33,416 bases of DNA, taken from JAUUZT01 sp964654015 (GTDB lineage Bacteria > Chloroflexota > Dehalococcoidia > GIF9 > AB-539-J10). Both the position numbers and the translations under genes were made by a program. Position 1 is the stretch's first letter; every line of letters begins with the position of its first letter. The notes under the pieces were generated by a model, which made no database searches, was not told the DNA's origin, and worked only from the letters and a program-made list of their open reading frames with translations. Below are positions 15,729 to 23,810 of the stretch, piece by piece. The stretch is taken from the NCBI GenBank assembly GCA_964654015.1, contig CAZZHQ010000022.1, positions 1 through 33,416 of the forward strand. Direction: 5' to 3'.

Positions 15729-16843
15729 TGGCCATGACACAGAGGCAACAGCTTCTGGCAGCGGCGCAAGGAGAGAAGTTAAACAAACTTCCTTTTGGGG
15801 CACGAATCGACCTGTGGTACAACTACAACGCCGCCCATGACACCCTGCCTGAGAAATATAAAGGCTGGGAGCAAACAGCCATTATCCGTGACCGGGGAGC
15901 CGGTGCCCAGTCACGCTTTCATACCGTGGTGAAGGACAAATATGAGGGCGTGGAGGTAATAGAAAAGAATAACCCACCTTACGTTGAGACTGAGTACATT
16001 ACCCCTATTGGGACGGTATCAAGGAGGACACTTTTCACCACTGCGGAGGGCCCATGGATTGGTTACGACACCGAAAAAATGTTCAAGAGCGAAAAAGACT
16101 ACCCCATAATCGAGTATATCCTGCAGCATACAACCCCGGTCCTCGACCCCAACTTTAACAAGGCACGGAGCGCAGTGGGAGATGATGGTATCATGATGAC
16201 GGGGGCAGGACGAGCTTCTCCTGCACAGCGCATCATGCGGGACCTCATGGGCTTTGACAAGTTTTTCTACGAACTGGCCGACCGTCCCACAAAAGTAGAA
16301 AGCCTGTTTGAGACTATGAAGGACATGGTAAGACGGCAACATAAGGTGGCTATAGAGTCAGACCTGGAGATTTACTATGTGGGTAGCAATTGGAGCGATG
16401 ATGTCCACACCCCGGTTTTCAGGAAGTTTTTTATCCCCTGGTTCCAGGAGATAACTGAGTTTCTCCATTCCCATGGTAGATTGGCTATGGCTCACGCCGA
16501 TGGAGAGAACAGACGGCTACTACCCTTTTTTAAGGAGACAGGCATAGACGTATGGGAGGCCTGGACACCTGTACCCATGACCTCGGTTACTAACACAGAA
16601 CTCAGAGAAGCAGTAGGGGATAAAGGAGTCATCTGGGGTGGGATTCCCTCTATCTTGTTTGAACCCACCTATAGCGACGAAGAGTTTGACCAGTATGTTA
16701 TCAACATGTTCAAGGAGATAGCGCCTGGCTACAACTTCATAGTGGGAATGGGTGACAACCTTCCCTTCGATGGAGATATAGAACGAGTAGGCAGGATTGT
16801 TGAGCTAATCGATAAACACGGTAAGCTTCCCATCTCTGTTTAA
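15728..16843 (+). CDS. Uroporphyrinogen decarboxylase (UroD) family methyltransferase
   Basis: A 371-residue UroD-fold protein. Outside heme synthesis this fold includes corrinoid methyltransferases such as MtaA and MtbA, and O-demethylase components. Coupling to the corrinoid gene (one-base overlap) argues for methyl transfer rather than decarboxylation. The usual MtaA zinc motif HxC is here HAD (His256-Ala-Asp258), followed by Glu260, so the classical Cys ligand is missing. An EAWTPVPMTSV segment follows near 277. The first ATG is used because AGAGGA lies 8 nt upstream. It might be the methyltransferase that loads the corrinoid from a methoxy compound, or unload it to a cofactor; which is undecided. 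Confidence 0.85.
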   Translation: MAMTQRQQLLAAAQGEKLNKLPFGARIDLWYNYNAAHDTLPEKYKGWEQTAIIRDRGAGAQSRFHTVVKDKYEGVEVIEKNNPPYVETEYITPIGTVSRRTLFTTAEGPWIGYDTEKMFKSEKDYPIIEYILQHTTPVLDPNFNKARSAVGDDGIMMTGAGRASPAQRIMRDLMGFDKFFYELADRPTKVESLFETMKDMVRRQHKVAIESDLEIYYVGSNWSDDVHTPVFRKFFIPWFQEITEFLHSHGRLAMAHADGENRRLLPFFKETGIDVWEAWTPVPMTSVTNTELREAVGDKGVIWGGIPSILFEPTYSDEEFDQYVINMFKEIAPGYNFIVGMGDNLPFDGDIERVGRIVELIDKHGKLPISV

Positions 16844-16892
16844 ATTCATACCTGGCAAGGCTATTGCGGTGAACTGACAGAGGTTAGTAGAA

Positions 16893-17282
16893 TCAACCTT
16901 TGAGTTGTGTATACTTGCGGTAATTCCCCCTGACCAGTTCAGCGGGGTACTTGGCTTTATTTTTCTCTATTTTCTCTACGATAGCCTGTGACAGGTCTAT
17001 GCCCAGGGTATTGCACATGTTCAGGCAGAGTATCATTACGTCAGCCAGTTCCTCTCTTATCCGCAGTAGATTATCATCATCCTCCGCCATTTTTTCCATT
17101 TCTATCTGCCCCATCCACTGGAATAGCTCCATCAATTCCGCTGCCTCTATAGCAATCGAGATGGCCAAGTCTTTAGGATTATGATACTTGTTCCAATCCC
17201 GCTCATCGACGAAATCCTGTGCCAGCTGCCTGAGCTTAGAAATACTAGTCTTATTATCGAAAATATCCGTTAAGTTACTCAT
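16893..17282 (-). CDS. MazG-like nucleotide pyrophosphohydrolase
   Basis: A 129-residue all-alpha NTP pyrophosphatase of the MazG/RS21-C6 type, which hydrolyses noncanonical or excess (d)NTPs to monophosphate. The metal residues are seen as EAAE (Glu46, Glu49) followed 28 residues later by ELAD (Glu78, Asp81), with the helix NPKDLAISIAIEAAEL. A DERDW pattern near 26-30 is typical of the dCTPase-like branch. AGGAG lies 9 nt before the ATG. It is convergent with the UroD gene (49 nt gap) and divergent from the NifU-like gene. It is probably a house-cleaning enzyme unrelated to the methyl-transfer pair. Confidence 0.88.
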   Translation of the reverse strand: MSNLTDIFDNKTSISKLRQLAQDFVDERDWNKYHNPKDLAISIAIEAAELMELFQWMGQIEMEKMAEDDDNLLRIREELADVMILCLNMCNTLGIDLSQAIVEKIEKNKAKYPAELVRGNYRKYTQLKG

Positions 17283-17558
17283 ATTATACTGCTCCTGCTC
17301 GATTAATAACTACCCTTCTCAACAGAAATTCTATCCACTAATCAAAGTGTAACACAGGGAAACCGTCGTTTTAGCCAGCAGTGGATTACCCGGTATGTAT
17401 TTGATAATTTTATCGAGATATGACAATATCACTAATACGATAATGATGGTAATAAATCAGTGATAGATTCCAGTCCGCTGATTTAACAGATTTCAAGAAT
17501 TACAGACTGCAAATTACAGGAACATAAATTTTTATAACATAGAAGGAGATATAACATA

Positions 17559-17780
17559 ATGAAAGAGAAGGTAGAAACTGCTTTAAATAGCATACGCCCA
17601 AATTTACAGGCAGACGGTGGTGATGTCGAGTTAATCGACGTCAGCGACGACGGCGTGGTCAAGCTGCGCCTCGTGGGGGCCTGCGGCAGCTGCCCCATGG
17701 CAAAGATGACACTGAAGTTCGGCATTGAAGAGGTACTAAGAGAGAAGGTTCCAGAGATAAAAGAAATCGTAGCAGTCTAA
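17559..17780 (+). CDS. NifU C-terminal-like Fe-S scaffold protein
   Basis: The whole 73-residue protein is one NifU C-terminal domain: LNSIRPNLQADGGDVELID (about 9-27), then VRLR-type strands and the Fe-S site CGSC (Cys42, Cys45) followed by PMAKMTLKFGIEEVL. Stand-alone versions carry [4Fe-4S] clusters to apoproteins. The ribosome-binding site AAGGAG lies 10 nt upstream of the ATG. Length is usual for the stand-alone type. It precedes an E1-like and a ubiquitin-like sulfur carrier gene by 81 nt, and could donate clusters or sulfur in that context. Confidence 0.93.
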   Translation: MKEKVETALNSIRPNLQADGGDVELIDVSDDGVVKLRLVGACGSCPMAKMTLKFGIEEVLREKVPEIKEIVAV

Positions 17781-17861
17781 TCAAGCCACATTACTGACAG
17801 GCTATCCTCTCACTGCCGATGGATAACAGGATAATCAATATGGAAAACTGGGCCGACAAAG

Positions 17862-18602
17862 ATGCTTAGTAAATACGAGTTGCAGAGATACGCAAGGCAG
17901 ATTGCTATCGCTGGCTTCGGTGAAGAGGGGCAGCAGAAATTAAAAAAAGCCAGGGTGGTGATCGCTGGAGTCGGCGGGCTCGGCTCTCCCATTGCCATCT
18001 ATCTTGCTGCTGCTGGCGTGGGTAAGATACGATTAATAGACAGTGATAGTGTGGATCTTGGCAACCTGAACAGGCAGATTTTATATCACGAAAAAGATAT
18101 TGGAGAGTCCAAGGTCCTCTCAGCCAAAGCGAAGCTGGAGTCCTTCAATTCAACGATCGAAATAGAGGCACTACATAAGAACATCGTCGAGGATAATGTC
18201 TTTGAGTTAGTAGGCGACTACGATCTGATAGTTGATGCAATGGACAATTTTCCGGCCAGGCGTCTGCTCAACAGGGTAGCCATTAGCAGAGGTATTCCCT
18301 TTTTCCATGGAGCAATACATGGTTTTGAGGGAACAACTACATCAATAATACCAGGGGTTACTCCCTGCCTGACCTGCCTTTACAAACAAGACCCTCAGCA
18401 AAAAGCCCCACCAGTGGTCGGGGTTACTCCCGCAATCATAGGTAGCATCCAGGCTACCGAGGTCATTAAGTATATAGTTGGTATCGGGGAACTGCTTACA
18501 AACAGACTATTGATATACGATGGACTTAGCCTTGAATTCATGGAACTGGCAATAGCCAGAGACCCTGATTGTCAAGAATGTAAACATTTAAGGAGCAAGT
18601 AA
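17862..18602 (+). CDS. E1-like adenylyltransferase, MoeB/ThiF/HesA family
   Basis: The 246-residue E1-like enzyme activates the C-terminal glycine of a ubiquitin-like protein as acyl-adenylate. Seen: GVGGLGS (36-42), LIDSDSVDLGNLNRQ (58-72), Lys84 and the DAMDNF motif near 130, all for ATP binding, plus the two zinc pairs Cys169/Cys172 and Cys237/Cys240, the MoeB positions shifted by a few residues. There is no rhodanese domain, so a separate sulfur donor is needed. Its stop is followed 2 nt later by the ubiquitin-like gene, its obvious partner. Probable outcome is a thiocarboxylate for molybdopterin, thiamin, tungstopterin or cysteine synthesis; the pathway cannot be chosen here. Confidence 0.92.
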   Translation: MLSKYELQRYARQIAIAGFGEEGQQKLKKARVVIAGVGGLGSPIAIYLAAAGVGKIRLIDSDSVDLGNLNRQILYHEKDIGESKVLSAKAKLESFNSTIEIEALHKNIVEDNVFELVGDYDLIVDAMDNFPARRLLNRVAISRGIPFFHGAIHGFEGTTTSIIPGVTPCLTCLYKQDPQQKAPPVVGVTPAIIGSIQATEVIKYIVGIGELLTNRLLIYDGLSLEFMELAIARDPDCQECKHLRSK

Positions 18603-18604
18603 AG

Positions 18605-18880
18605 ATGAGCGCAACCATGAGAATCATTCCTTCACTGAGGAAATTCACCGGAGGACGGGCAGAAGTCCAGGTCTCAGGATCTACCGTCGCGGAGTGTATC
18701 GAAGATCTCGAGATTCAATTTCCCGGAATAAAACATCAGATCTTCGAGGAAGATGGAAAATTAAGGAGTTGCTTCGACGTATACGTGAACTCTCCGGATA
18801 GCTTTAGCTATGAACGACTGGCTATGCCGGTAAAAGACGGCGGTGAGCTTGCCATCATCCCTGTATTCGGCGGGGGATAG
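18605..18880 (+). CDS. Ubiquitin-like sulfur carrier, MoaD/ThiS family
   Basis: A 91-residue beta-grasp protein: MRIIPSLRKFTGG, VAECIEDLEIQFPG, YVNSPDSF (the VNg strand) and a C terminus IIPVFGGG. The terminal Gly-Gly is required for adenylation and thiocarboxylation; here a third Gly precedes them. It starts 2 nt after the E1-like gene. The VFGGG ending is more like MoaD and the cysteine-synthesis carrier CysO than ThiS. No MoaE or cysteine synthase gene follows. A perfect 8-bp hairpin begins 4 nt after the stop. Confidence 0.9.
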   Translation: MSATMRIIPSLRKFTGGRAEVQVSGSTVAECIEDLEIQFPGIKHQIFEEDGKLRSCFDVYVNSPDSFSYERLAMPVKDGGELAIIPVFGGG

Positions 18881-18883
18881 AAG

Positions 18884-18907
18884 CCAGAGGAGGAAACTAT
18901 CCTCTGG
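18884..18907 (+). terminator. Hairpin just after the ubiquitin-like gene
   Basis: CCAGAGGA and TCCTCTGG pair perfectly (8 bp) around an 8-nt loop, directly after the stop at 18880. The following bases are TATACTTTG, so there is no proper U-run; it may stabilise the 3' end or terminate weakly. Confidence 0.38.
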
Positions 18908-18982
18908 TATACTTTGCAGCCATAATAGCCGTTACGTTCATTAATTATTCCTTAGACTCAGAAGACTAAGAACGATATTCCA

Positions 18983-19002
18983 GCCCTACCCACAGGTAGG
19001 GC
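18983..19002 (+). ncRNA. Strong GC-rich hairpin of unknown role
   Basis: GCCCTACC and GGTAGGGC pair perfectly around the loop CACA. It is the most stable structure in the intergenic region and lies about 190 nt before the gamma-glutamyltransferase start. No second copy was noticed in the window. It could be part of a structured leader or a small RNA. Confidence 0.3.
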
Positions 19003-19128
19003 ATCCGCAATATATCTTCTGCAATCTTGACGTTCCCATTAGTAGATGACAAGATTAGGGACAGGCTGCGAGGAGCAGGAGATATTTGTGTTTCAACTGA
19101 CTCCTATCAGTCATTGGTGAGAAGATTT

Positions 19129-19165
19129 CTATGATTTATCATAGTGCTGACAAATACATTATATT
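19129..19165 (+). promoter_or_regulatory. Possible promoter with an overlapping palindromic operator
   Basis: TTATCA (19136-19141) and TATATT (19160-19165) are 18 nt apart. The perfect inverted repeat CTATGA-TTTA-TCATAG (19129-19144) covers the -35 box, as a repressor site would. This would control the gamma-glutamyltransferase gene and those after it. Confidence 0.35.
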
Positions 19166-19192
19166 GCTCAAATCATACAGGAGGTAAATAGC

Positions 19193-20782
19193 ATGACATC
19201 TCTCAGTTGGGATTTTCCATATCACTCTCAGCGTATGCCGGTTATGGCTCGCAGTATAGTTGCCACCTCTCAACCGCTGGCAGCCCAGGCTGGGTTGAGG
19301 ATGCTCCAGGCAGGCGGAAATGCAGTGGATGCTGCCATCGCCACTGCCATAGCGCTAACAGTAGTAGAACCAACCTCGAACGGAATCGGTAGCGATGCCT
19401 TTGCCATTGTCTGGGATGGAAAACAACTGCATGGTCTCAATGCCTCGGGGCGATCCCCGGCGGCATGGACCTTCGAGCAATTCTCCAAACTTGCTTCAAT
19501 GCCGGAGTATGGCTGGAATTCAGTAAGCATTCCAGGCGCAGTATCCGCCTGGGTGGAGTTATCGAGACAATTTGGTTTTCTGCCTTTTGGAGAACTGTTC
19601 AGACCAGCAATAGAATATGCCTGCAACGGTTTCCTGGTCTCCCCAATCACCGCTGCCAGGTGGAAAGCTGTGCCCGAAACATATGGCGATTTCCCGGAAC
19701 TTGGAGCCACTTTCTTACCAAATGGCAGAGCACCGGGAGCAGGTGAAAAATTCAACTGCAAGGAACAGGCAAGAACCCTGGAACTGATTGCAGAGACAAA
19801 TGGCGAATCATTCTACAGAGGCGAACTGGCAAAAAAGATCGCTGCCCACTCCAGAGCCACTGGTGGCATGCTTACGGAGGAAGACCTGGACAAACATCGT
19901 CCGGACTGGGTTGAAACAGCTTCCAATAACTACCATGGATTTAAACTTCATGAAATTCCCCCAAACGGACAGGGCATAACAGCGCTGCTCATGCTGGGCA
20001 TCCTGGAACACTGGAACATCCAGGACTATCCAGTGGACTCGGCAGACAGCCTGCATCTGCAAATCGAGGCAATGAAACTGGCCTTTGCTGATAGCTATCG
20101 TTACGTTGCTGACCTTTCCTGTATGGATATAGACTGCCACGACCTGCTACAGGCGGACTACCTGTCTCAGCGTGCCAAACTGATTGATATCAGGCATGCC
20201 AGAAACCCGGGATATGGTGTGCCCCTCCGTGGCGGAACAGTTTATCTAAGCGCGGCCGACGCCAATGGCATGATGGTCTCCTTCATCCAATCCAATTTCA
20301 TGGGCTTCGGTTCAGGCATCGTAGTGCCGGGCACCGGCATAAGCATGCAGAACAGGGCTGCCTGTTTTAGCCTGGAGAAGGGGCATCCCAACCAGGTAGA
20401 TGGAGCGAAGAAGCCATTTCACACTATTATCCCGGCATTCGTGACCAAACACGGCAAGCCTGTAATGAGTTTTGGGGTAATGGGGGGAGCAATGCAGGCA
20501 CAAGGACATTCGCAGATGATGGTTCGTATCTTTGATTATCATCAGAATCCACAGGCAGCTTGCGACGCCCCCCGCTGGCGGGTCTTCGAGAACATGGAGG
20601 TAGCTTTCGAGCCTGGTTTCAGTCCGGATGTATTGGAGGAACTGACCCAGCGAGGGCACAAGATAAATCCTTTAAAAACAGACCCCACATGGTTCGGGGG
20701 AGGACAACTGATATATAAATTGACTGACGGTTATTGTGGTGCTTCCGATCCAAGAAAAGACGGACAGGCAGTTGGCTTCTAA
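19193..20782 (+). CDS. Gamma-glutamyltransferase family protein, cytoplasmic type
   Basis: A 529-residue Ntn-hydrolase of the gamma-glutamyltransferase family, which self-cleaves before a Thr and then hydrolyses or transfers gamma-glutamyl groups. The N-terminal part has GGNAVDAAIATA and VVEPTSNGIGSDAF. The likely nucleophile is Thr349 in RGGTVYLSAAD, and GVMGGAMQAQGHSQM lies in the small subunit. No signal peptide is seen, unlike secreted GGTs, which fits the YwrD-like or cephalosporin-acylase-like branch. The ribosome-binding site AGGAGG is 8 nt before the ATG. The substrate may be a gamma-glutamyl amide other than glutathione. The ABC-F gene starts 25 nt after its stop. Confidence 0.9.
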   Translation: MTSLSWDFPYHSQRMPVMARSIVATSQPLAAQAGLRMLQAGGNAVDAAIATAIALTVVEPTSNGIGSDAFAIVWDGKQLHGLNASGRSPAAWTFEQFSKLASMPEYGWNSVSIPGAVSAWVELSRQFGFLPFGELFRPAIEYACNGFLVSPITAARWKAVPETYGDFPELGATFLPNGRAPGAGEKFNCKEQARTLELIAETNGESFYRGELAKKIAAHSRATGGMLTEEDLDKHRPDWVETASNNYHGFKLHEIPPNGQGITALLMLGILEHWNIQDYPVDSADSLHLQIEAMKLAFADSYRYVADLSCMDIDCHDLLQADYLSQRAKLIDIRHARNPGYGVPLRGGTVYLSAADANGMMVSFIQSNFMGFGSGIVVPGTGISMQNRAACFSLEKGHPNQVDGAKKPFHTIIPAFVTKHGKPVMSFGVMGGAMQAQGHSQMMVRIFDYHQNPQAACDAPRWRVFENMEVAFEPGFSPDVLEELTQRGHKINPLKTDPTWFGGGQLIYKLTDGYCGASDPRKDGQAVGF

Positions 20783-20807
20783 AATCACCATAACTGATTG
20801 ATACAAT

Positions 20808-22787
20808 ATGCTCAACGTTTCTAAAATCTCCAAATCATACGGTGAGCAGTTGTTGTTTAGTAGCATCAGCTTCAATATCGGAGCCAGAGAGCGCATGGCA
20901 GTAATTGGAGCAAATGGTGCAGGAAAAACCACGCTGTTCGAAATAATCCGCGGTAATGTAACCCCTGATGGAGGGCAGATAAGCAAACAACAGGGCATCA
21001 GCATAGGCTGTCTGCAACAGGAGATTACGCCCTCTTCTGTTTGCTCCCTGCTTGATGCAGTGACAGACGTCCCTACAGGGGCTATGAGACTGAAACATGC
21101 TATTGACGTTGTCCAGCAGGAGATGGCAGAGGAGAAAGATGCCAGTAAATCGGCAAAATTGCTCCAGGAAATGGGAGAGCTCCAGCACAGGTTCGAAGCG
21201 GCTGGTGGATATAACATTGAATACGAGGCGAAAATCGTCCTCTCTGGATTAGGATTCAACTCCCCTGATTTTAGCCGCCCATTGAATGAATTCAGTGGAG
21301 GATGGCTGATGCGCGCTGAACTAGCCAAACTGCTCTTGCTCAATCCTGACTTGTTACTGCTCGATGAACCGACAAATCATCTTGACCTGGAGTCATGTAT
21401 CTGGTTTGAAAACTATCTTAAGAGCTACCATGGTGCAGTTATGGTCATCTCCCACGACCGGGAGTTCCTGAATAATGTAGTGGACAGCGTTCTTGCCATC
21501 GAGCCAGGCAGGATTATCCATCATCATGGCAACTATGATAGCTTCATAACGACACGACAAAAGGAACTTGAGACCAGCGAGGCAACTGCCAGGAGACAGA
21601 AACGTAAGACAGAGCAAGAGATGCGATATATAGAGCGCTTTCGCTATAAAGCCACAAGGGCAACCCAGATCCAGAGTCGAATAAAGCGATTGCAAAAGAT
21701 ACAAACAGTGGAGGTTCCCCGAACAAGCAAGAAAATACACTTCTCTTTCCCCGGTGTTGAGAGAGGAGGAGAGGAAGTTATTAAACTCTCCCATGTTTCG
21801 AAAGCCTATGGAAACAACATCGTATATAAAGACCTTAACCTGGTACTTCAGCGAGGAGACAGGGTAGCCCTGCTAGGGCATAACGGCGCAGGAAAGACAA
21901 CACTGCTAAAAATATTGGCGAATGTTCTTCCCTTCGAAAAGGGACAGCGCACATTAGGATACAACATCAGCACCGCATATTATGCCCAGCATCAACTCGA
22001 AATTCTCAACCCTGAAAATAGCGTGCTATCCGAGCTACGCAGTGTTGCTCCTGATGATACAGAACAAAGATTACGCAGCATCCTGGGTGGCTTTCTCTTC
22101 AGCGGAGACGATATAGCGAAGAAAGTATCCGTGCTGTCTGGCGGCGAAAAGAGCCGACTGGCAATAGCCAAGATGCTGGTACAGTCAACGAACTTCTTGT
22201 TAATGGACGAACCCTCCAACCACCTCGACATCGCCTCAAGAGAAGTGCTCACCGACGCACTTGAAGCCTATCAAGGGACTCTCTGCCTTATTACCCACGA
22301 TCGTACTCTTATTCGCCAAATCGTAAATAAAATCATTGTGGTTGCAGAAAACCAAATTCAGGTATTTCCGGGAGACTATGATAGCTATCTCTACTGGAAG
22401 GAAAGCCGACCTGAAAAAAATTCGGGGACATGTCAGGAATCAGCAGGGAAAGCTGATAGTAAGGACAATAGTAAAGAGGAGTTACGTCGGCGCAAGGTAA
22501 AGGAAGGAGAACTAAGAAACAAATACTACAGGATACTGTCTCCTGTCCTGCAGAAAATCAGCAAAATCGAAGCCAGTCTATCAACACTGGAGGCACAATT
22601 GAAGGAAATTGAGGATACATTCTCCAGCTCTACCCACTATGAGGACAGTACCAACGTAGTTAATAACATCCATACCCATCAAAAGCTGAAGAAAGATATT
22701 GATTCGCTTACTGAGGAATGGGAGAGATTTTCCCTTAAGGCTGATAAAATAACAGGCGAGTTTGAGGAGAAAAAAAGAGGGCTCTAA
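20808..22787 (+). CDS. ABC-F family ATPase (Uup/YheS-like), ribosome-associated
   Basis: A 659-residue protein with two ABC domains and no membrane segments. The first has Walker A GANGAGKT (34-41), signature FSGGW and Walker B LLLLDEPTNH; the second has GHNGAGKTT, LSGGEK and LLMDEPSNH. Between them lies the charged, helical P-site tRNA-interaction linker (about 245-300). The C terminus (about 555-659) is a long Lys/Glu-rich coiled coil, as in Uup and YheS-type proteins. ABC-F proteins act on the ribosomal E site to help stalled or starved translation; some give antibiotic resistance. There is nothing here to mark it as a resistance type. It follows the gamma-glutamyltransferase gene by 25 nt. 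Confidence 0.92.
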   Translation: MLNVSKISKSYGEQLLFSSISFNIGARERMAVIGANGAGKTTLFEIIRGNVTPDGGQISKQQGISIGCLQQEITPSSVCSLLDAVTDVPTGAMRLKHAIDVVQQEMAEEKDASKSAKLLQEMGELQHRFEAAGGYNIEYEAKIVLSGLGFNSPDFSRPLNEFSGGWLMRAELAKLLLLNPDLLLLDEPTNHLDLESCIWFENYLKSYHGAVMVISHDREFLNNVVDSVLAIEPGRIIHHHGNYDSFITTRQKELETSEATARRQKRKTEQEMRYIERFRYKATRATQIQSRIKRLQKIQTVEVPRTSKKIHFSFPGVERGGEEVIKLSHVSKAYGNNIVYKDLNLVLQRGDRVALLGHNGAGKTTLLKILANVLPFEKGQRTLGYNISTAYYAQHQLEILNPENSVLSELRSVAPDDTEQRLRSILGGFLFSGDDIAKKVSVLSGGEKSRLAIAKMLVQSTNFLLMDEPSNHLDIASREVLTDALEAYQGTLCLITHDRTLIRQIVNKIIVVAENQIQVFPGDYDSYLYWKESRPEKNSGTCQESAGKADSKDNSKEELRRRKVKEGELRNKYYRILSPVLQKISKIEASLSTLEAQLKEIEDTFSSSTHYEDSTNVVNNIHTHQKLKKDIDSLTEEWERFSLKADKITGEFEEKKRGL

Positions 22788-22834
22788 TAATGGCGTGAGC
22801 CTGAGTTAGGCCACGGTAAAAAAGGTTCAGTACA

Positions 22835-23746
22835 TTGGTTAATAGAACAGATAAGCCAGGAACAACGAAGAGGAGCTTCTTTATCGTAGTCAATACTAAG
22901 GCGGGGCGTTACGATGAGTATCTTGTTTACGAGTACCTGGCAGATTTATTATCCAGAGAAAATATCTCAGGAGAAATATATCACTTCGTAAACCAACAGG
23001 AACTGGCAGAGAGGATAAAGAAGACTAAGCAGGAGCATTTTGACCTCTATATAGCCGTGGGAGGGGATGGTATGGTAGCGCTGCTTGCCAGTTGCCTTCA
23101 GGACTGGAAAAAACCGATCATAATTATACCGGCAGGCACAAGCAACACTATGGCCAACATACTGGGCATCCCCCTGGACGCAAAACTAGCCGTCCAGCAA
23201 CTTATTCATTTCGGGAAAACGAAAACTATTGACGCCCTGCAGATAGAGGACAGATTGTTTTTCATGAACGTCTCTACGGGCTTCTCCTCATCTGTTGTAA
23301 ATGAATTAGACTCCACCAAGAAATCTCTGCTTGGAATATTTGCTTACATATTTGCTGGACTGCTACGCCTGCCGAAAACAACTCAACATACATTCTCCGT
23401 CGAAATAGATGGGAGGCGGCAACAGGTAAAAGCGGCGGAGTTATTTGTGGTCAATTCGGGAGTACTGGGCAGGTCACAATACACCGTATCGGACAGCAAG
23501 ATTGACGACGGAGTGCTGGAAGTAGGTATCGTTCGCGATGCCTCAATCAGGGGAATAGTTGATGTTGTGCTGGACATTCTCGTCAGAAAGCGAAAGAAAG
23601 GTTTCCAGCTCATCGGACAGGGGAAACATATTACCGTGTTAACTGAAAAGCCACTGAAAGTACAGGCAGATGGAGATATCATAGGAGAAACTCCACTTAC
23701 TATAGAAGTCGTACCCAGGGCAGCAACATTTGTCATCCCTGCATAA
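22835..23746 (+). CDS. Diacylglycerol/sphingosine kinase-like lipid kinase (YegS/DgkB family)
   Basis: The 303-residue protein has the DAGK catalytic domain: VVNTKAGR (18-25), AVGGDGM (74-80) in place of the usual GGDGT, and IPAGTSNTMANILGIP. The C-terminal beta-sandwich contains the VNSGVLGR and DDGVLEVGIV blocks. Such enzymes phosphorylate diacylglycerol or related lipids at the inner membrane face. The only possible start is TTG at 22835: an in-frame stop lies 18 nt upstream and no ATG or GTG lies near. AAAAGG is about 10 nt before it. It lies 47 nt after the ABC-F gene and faces the LarA-family gene. Confidence 0.87.
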   Translation: MVNRTDKPGTTKRSFFIVVNTKAGRYDEYLVYEYLADLLSRENISGEIYHFVNQQELAERIKKTKQEHFDLYIAVGGDGMVALLASCLQDWKKPIIIIPAGTSNTMANILGIPLDAKLAVQQLIHFGKTKTIDALQIEDRLFFMNVSTGFSSSVVNELDSTKKSLLGIFAYIFAGLLRLPKTTQHTFSVEIDGRRQQVKAAELFVVNSGVLGRSQYTVSDSKIDDGVLEVGIVRDASIRGIVDVVLDILVRKRKKGFQLIGQGKHITVLTEKPLKVQADGDIIGETPLTIEVVPRAATFVIPA

Positions 23747-23788
23747 CAAAAGAATCACCAGAGAAAAGGGGTTGTCTCGAAGGGTAAC

Positions 23789-23810
23789 GCCATTTCAGCT
23801 TAGCAATGGC
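23789..23810. terminator. Hairpin between convergent genes
   Basis: GCCATT and AATGGC pair around a 10-nt loop. It overlaps the last codons of the LarA-family gene and lies 42 nt after the lipid kinase stop, so it could act in either direction. No T-run is present. Confidence 0.22.

Larger units (their letters stand above)
18881..19192. other. Hairpin-rich intergenic region upstream of gamma-glutamyltransferase
   Basis: No gene is seen in these 312 bases. They hold five inverted repeats: 18884-18907 (8 bp), 18951-18970 (CTTAG/CTAAG, extended inward past one A-A mismatch), 18983-19002 (8 bp, 4-nt loop), 19098-19113 (TGACT/AGTCA) and 19129-19144 (CTATGA/TCATAG). A possible promoter and a strong ribosome-binding site are at the right end. 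No match to a known riboswitch was recognised. Confidence 0.5.

Noticed and set aside
20802..20807. TACAAT just before the ABC-F start as a promoter
   Set aside because: It abuts the ATG and has no matching -35 at a usual distance; transcription from the gamma-glutamyltransferase gene upstream is more likely.
20808..22787. ABC-F gene as an antibiotic-resistance determinant
   Set aside because: It has the Uup/YheS-type layout with a C-terminal coiled coil and ordinary neighbours; nothing marks it as a resistance type.
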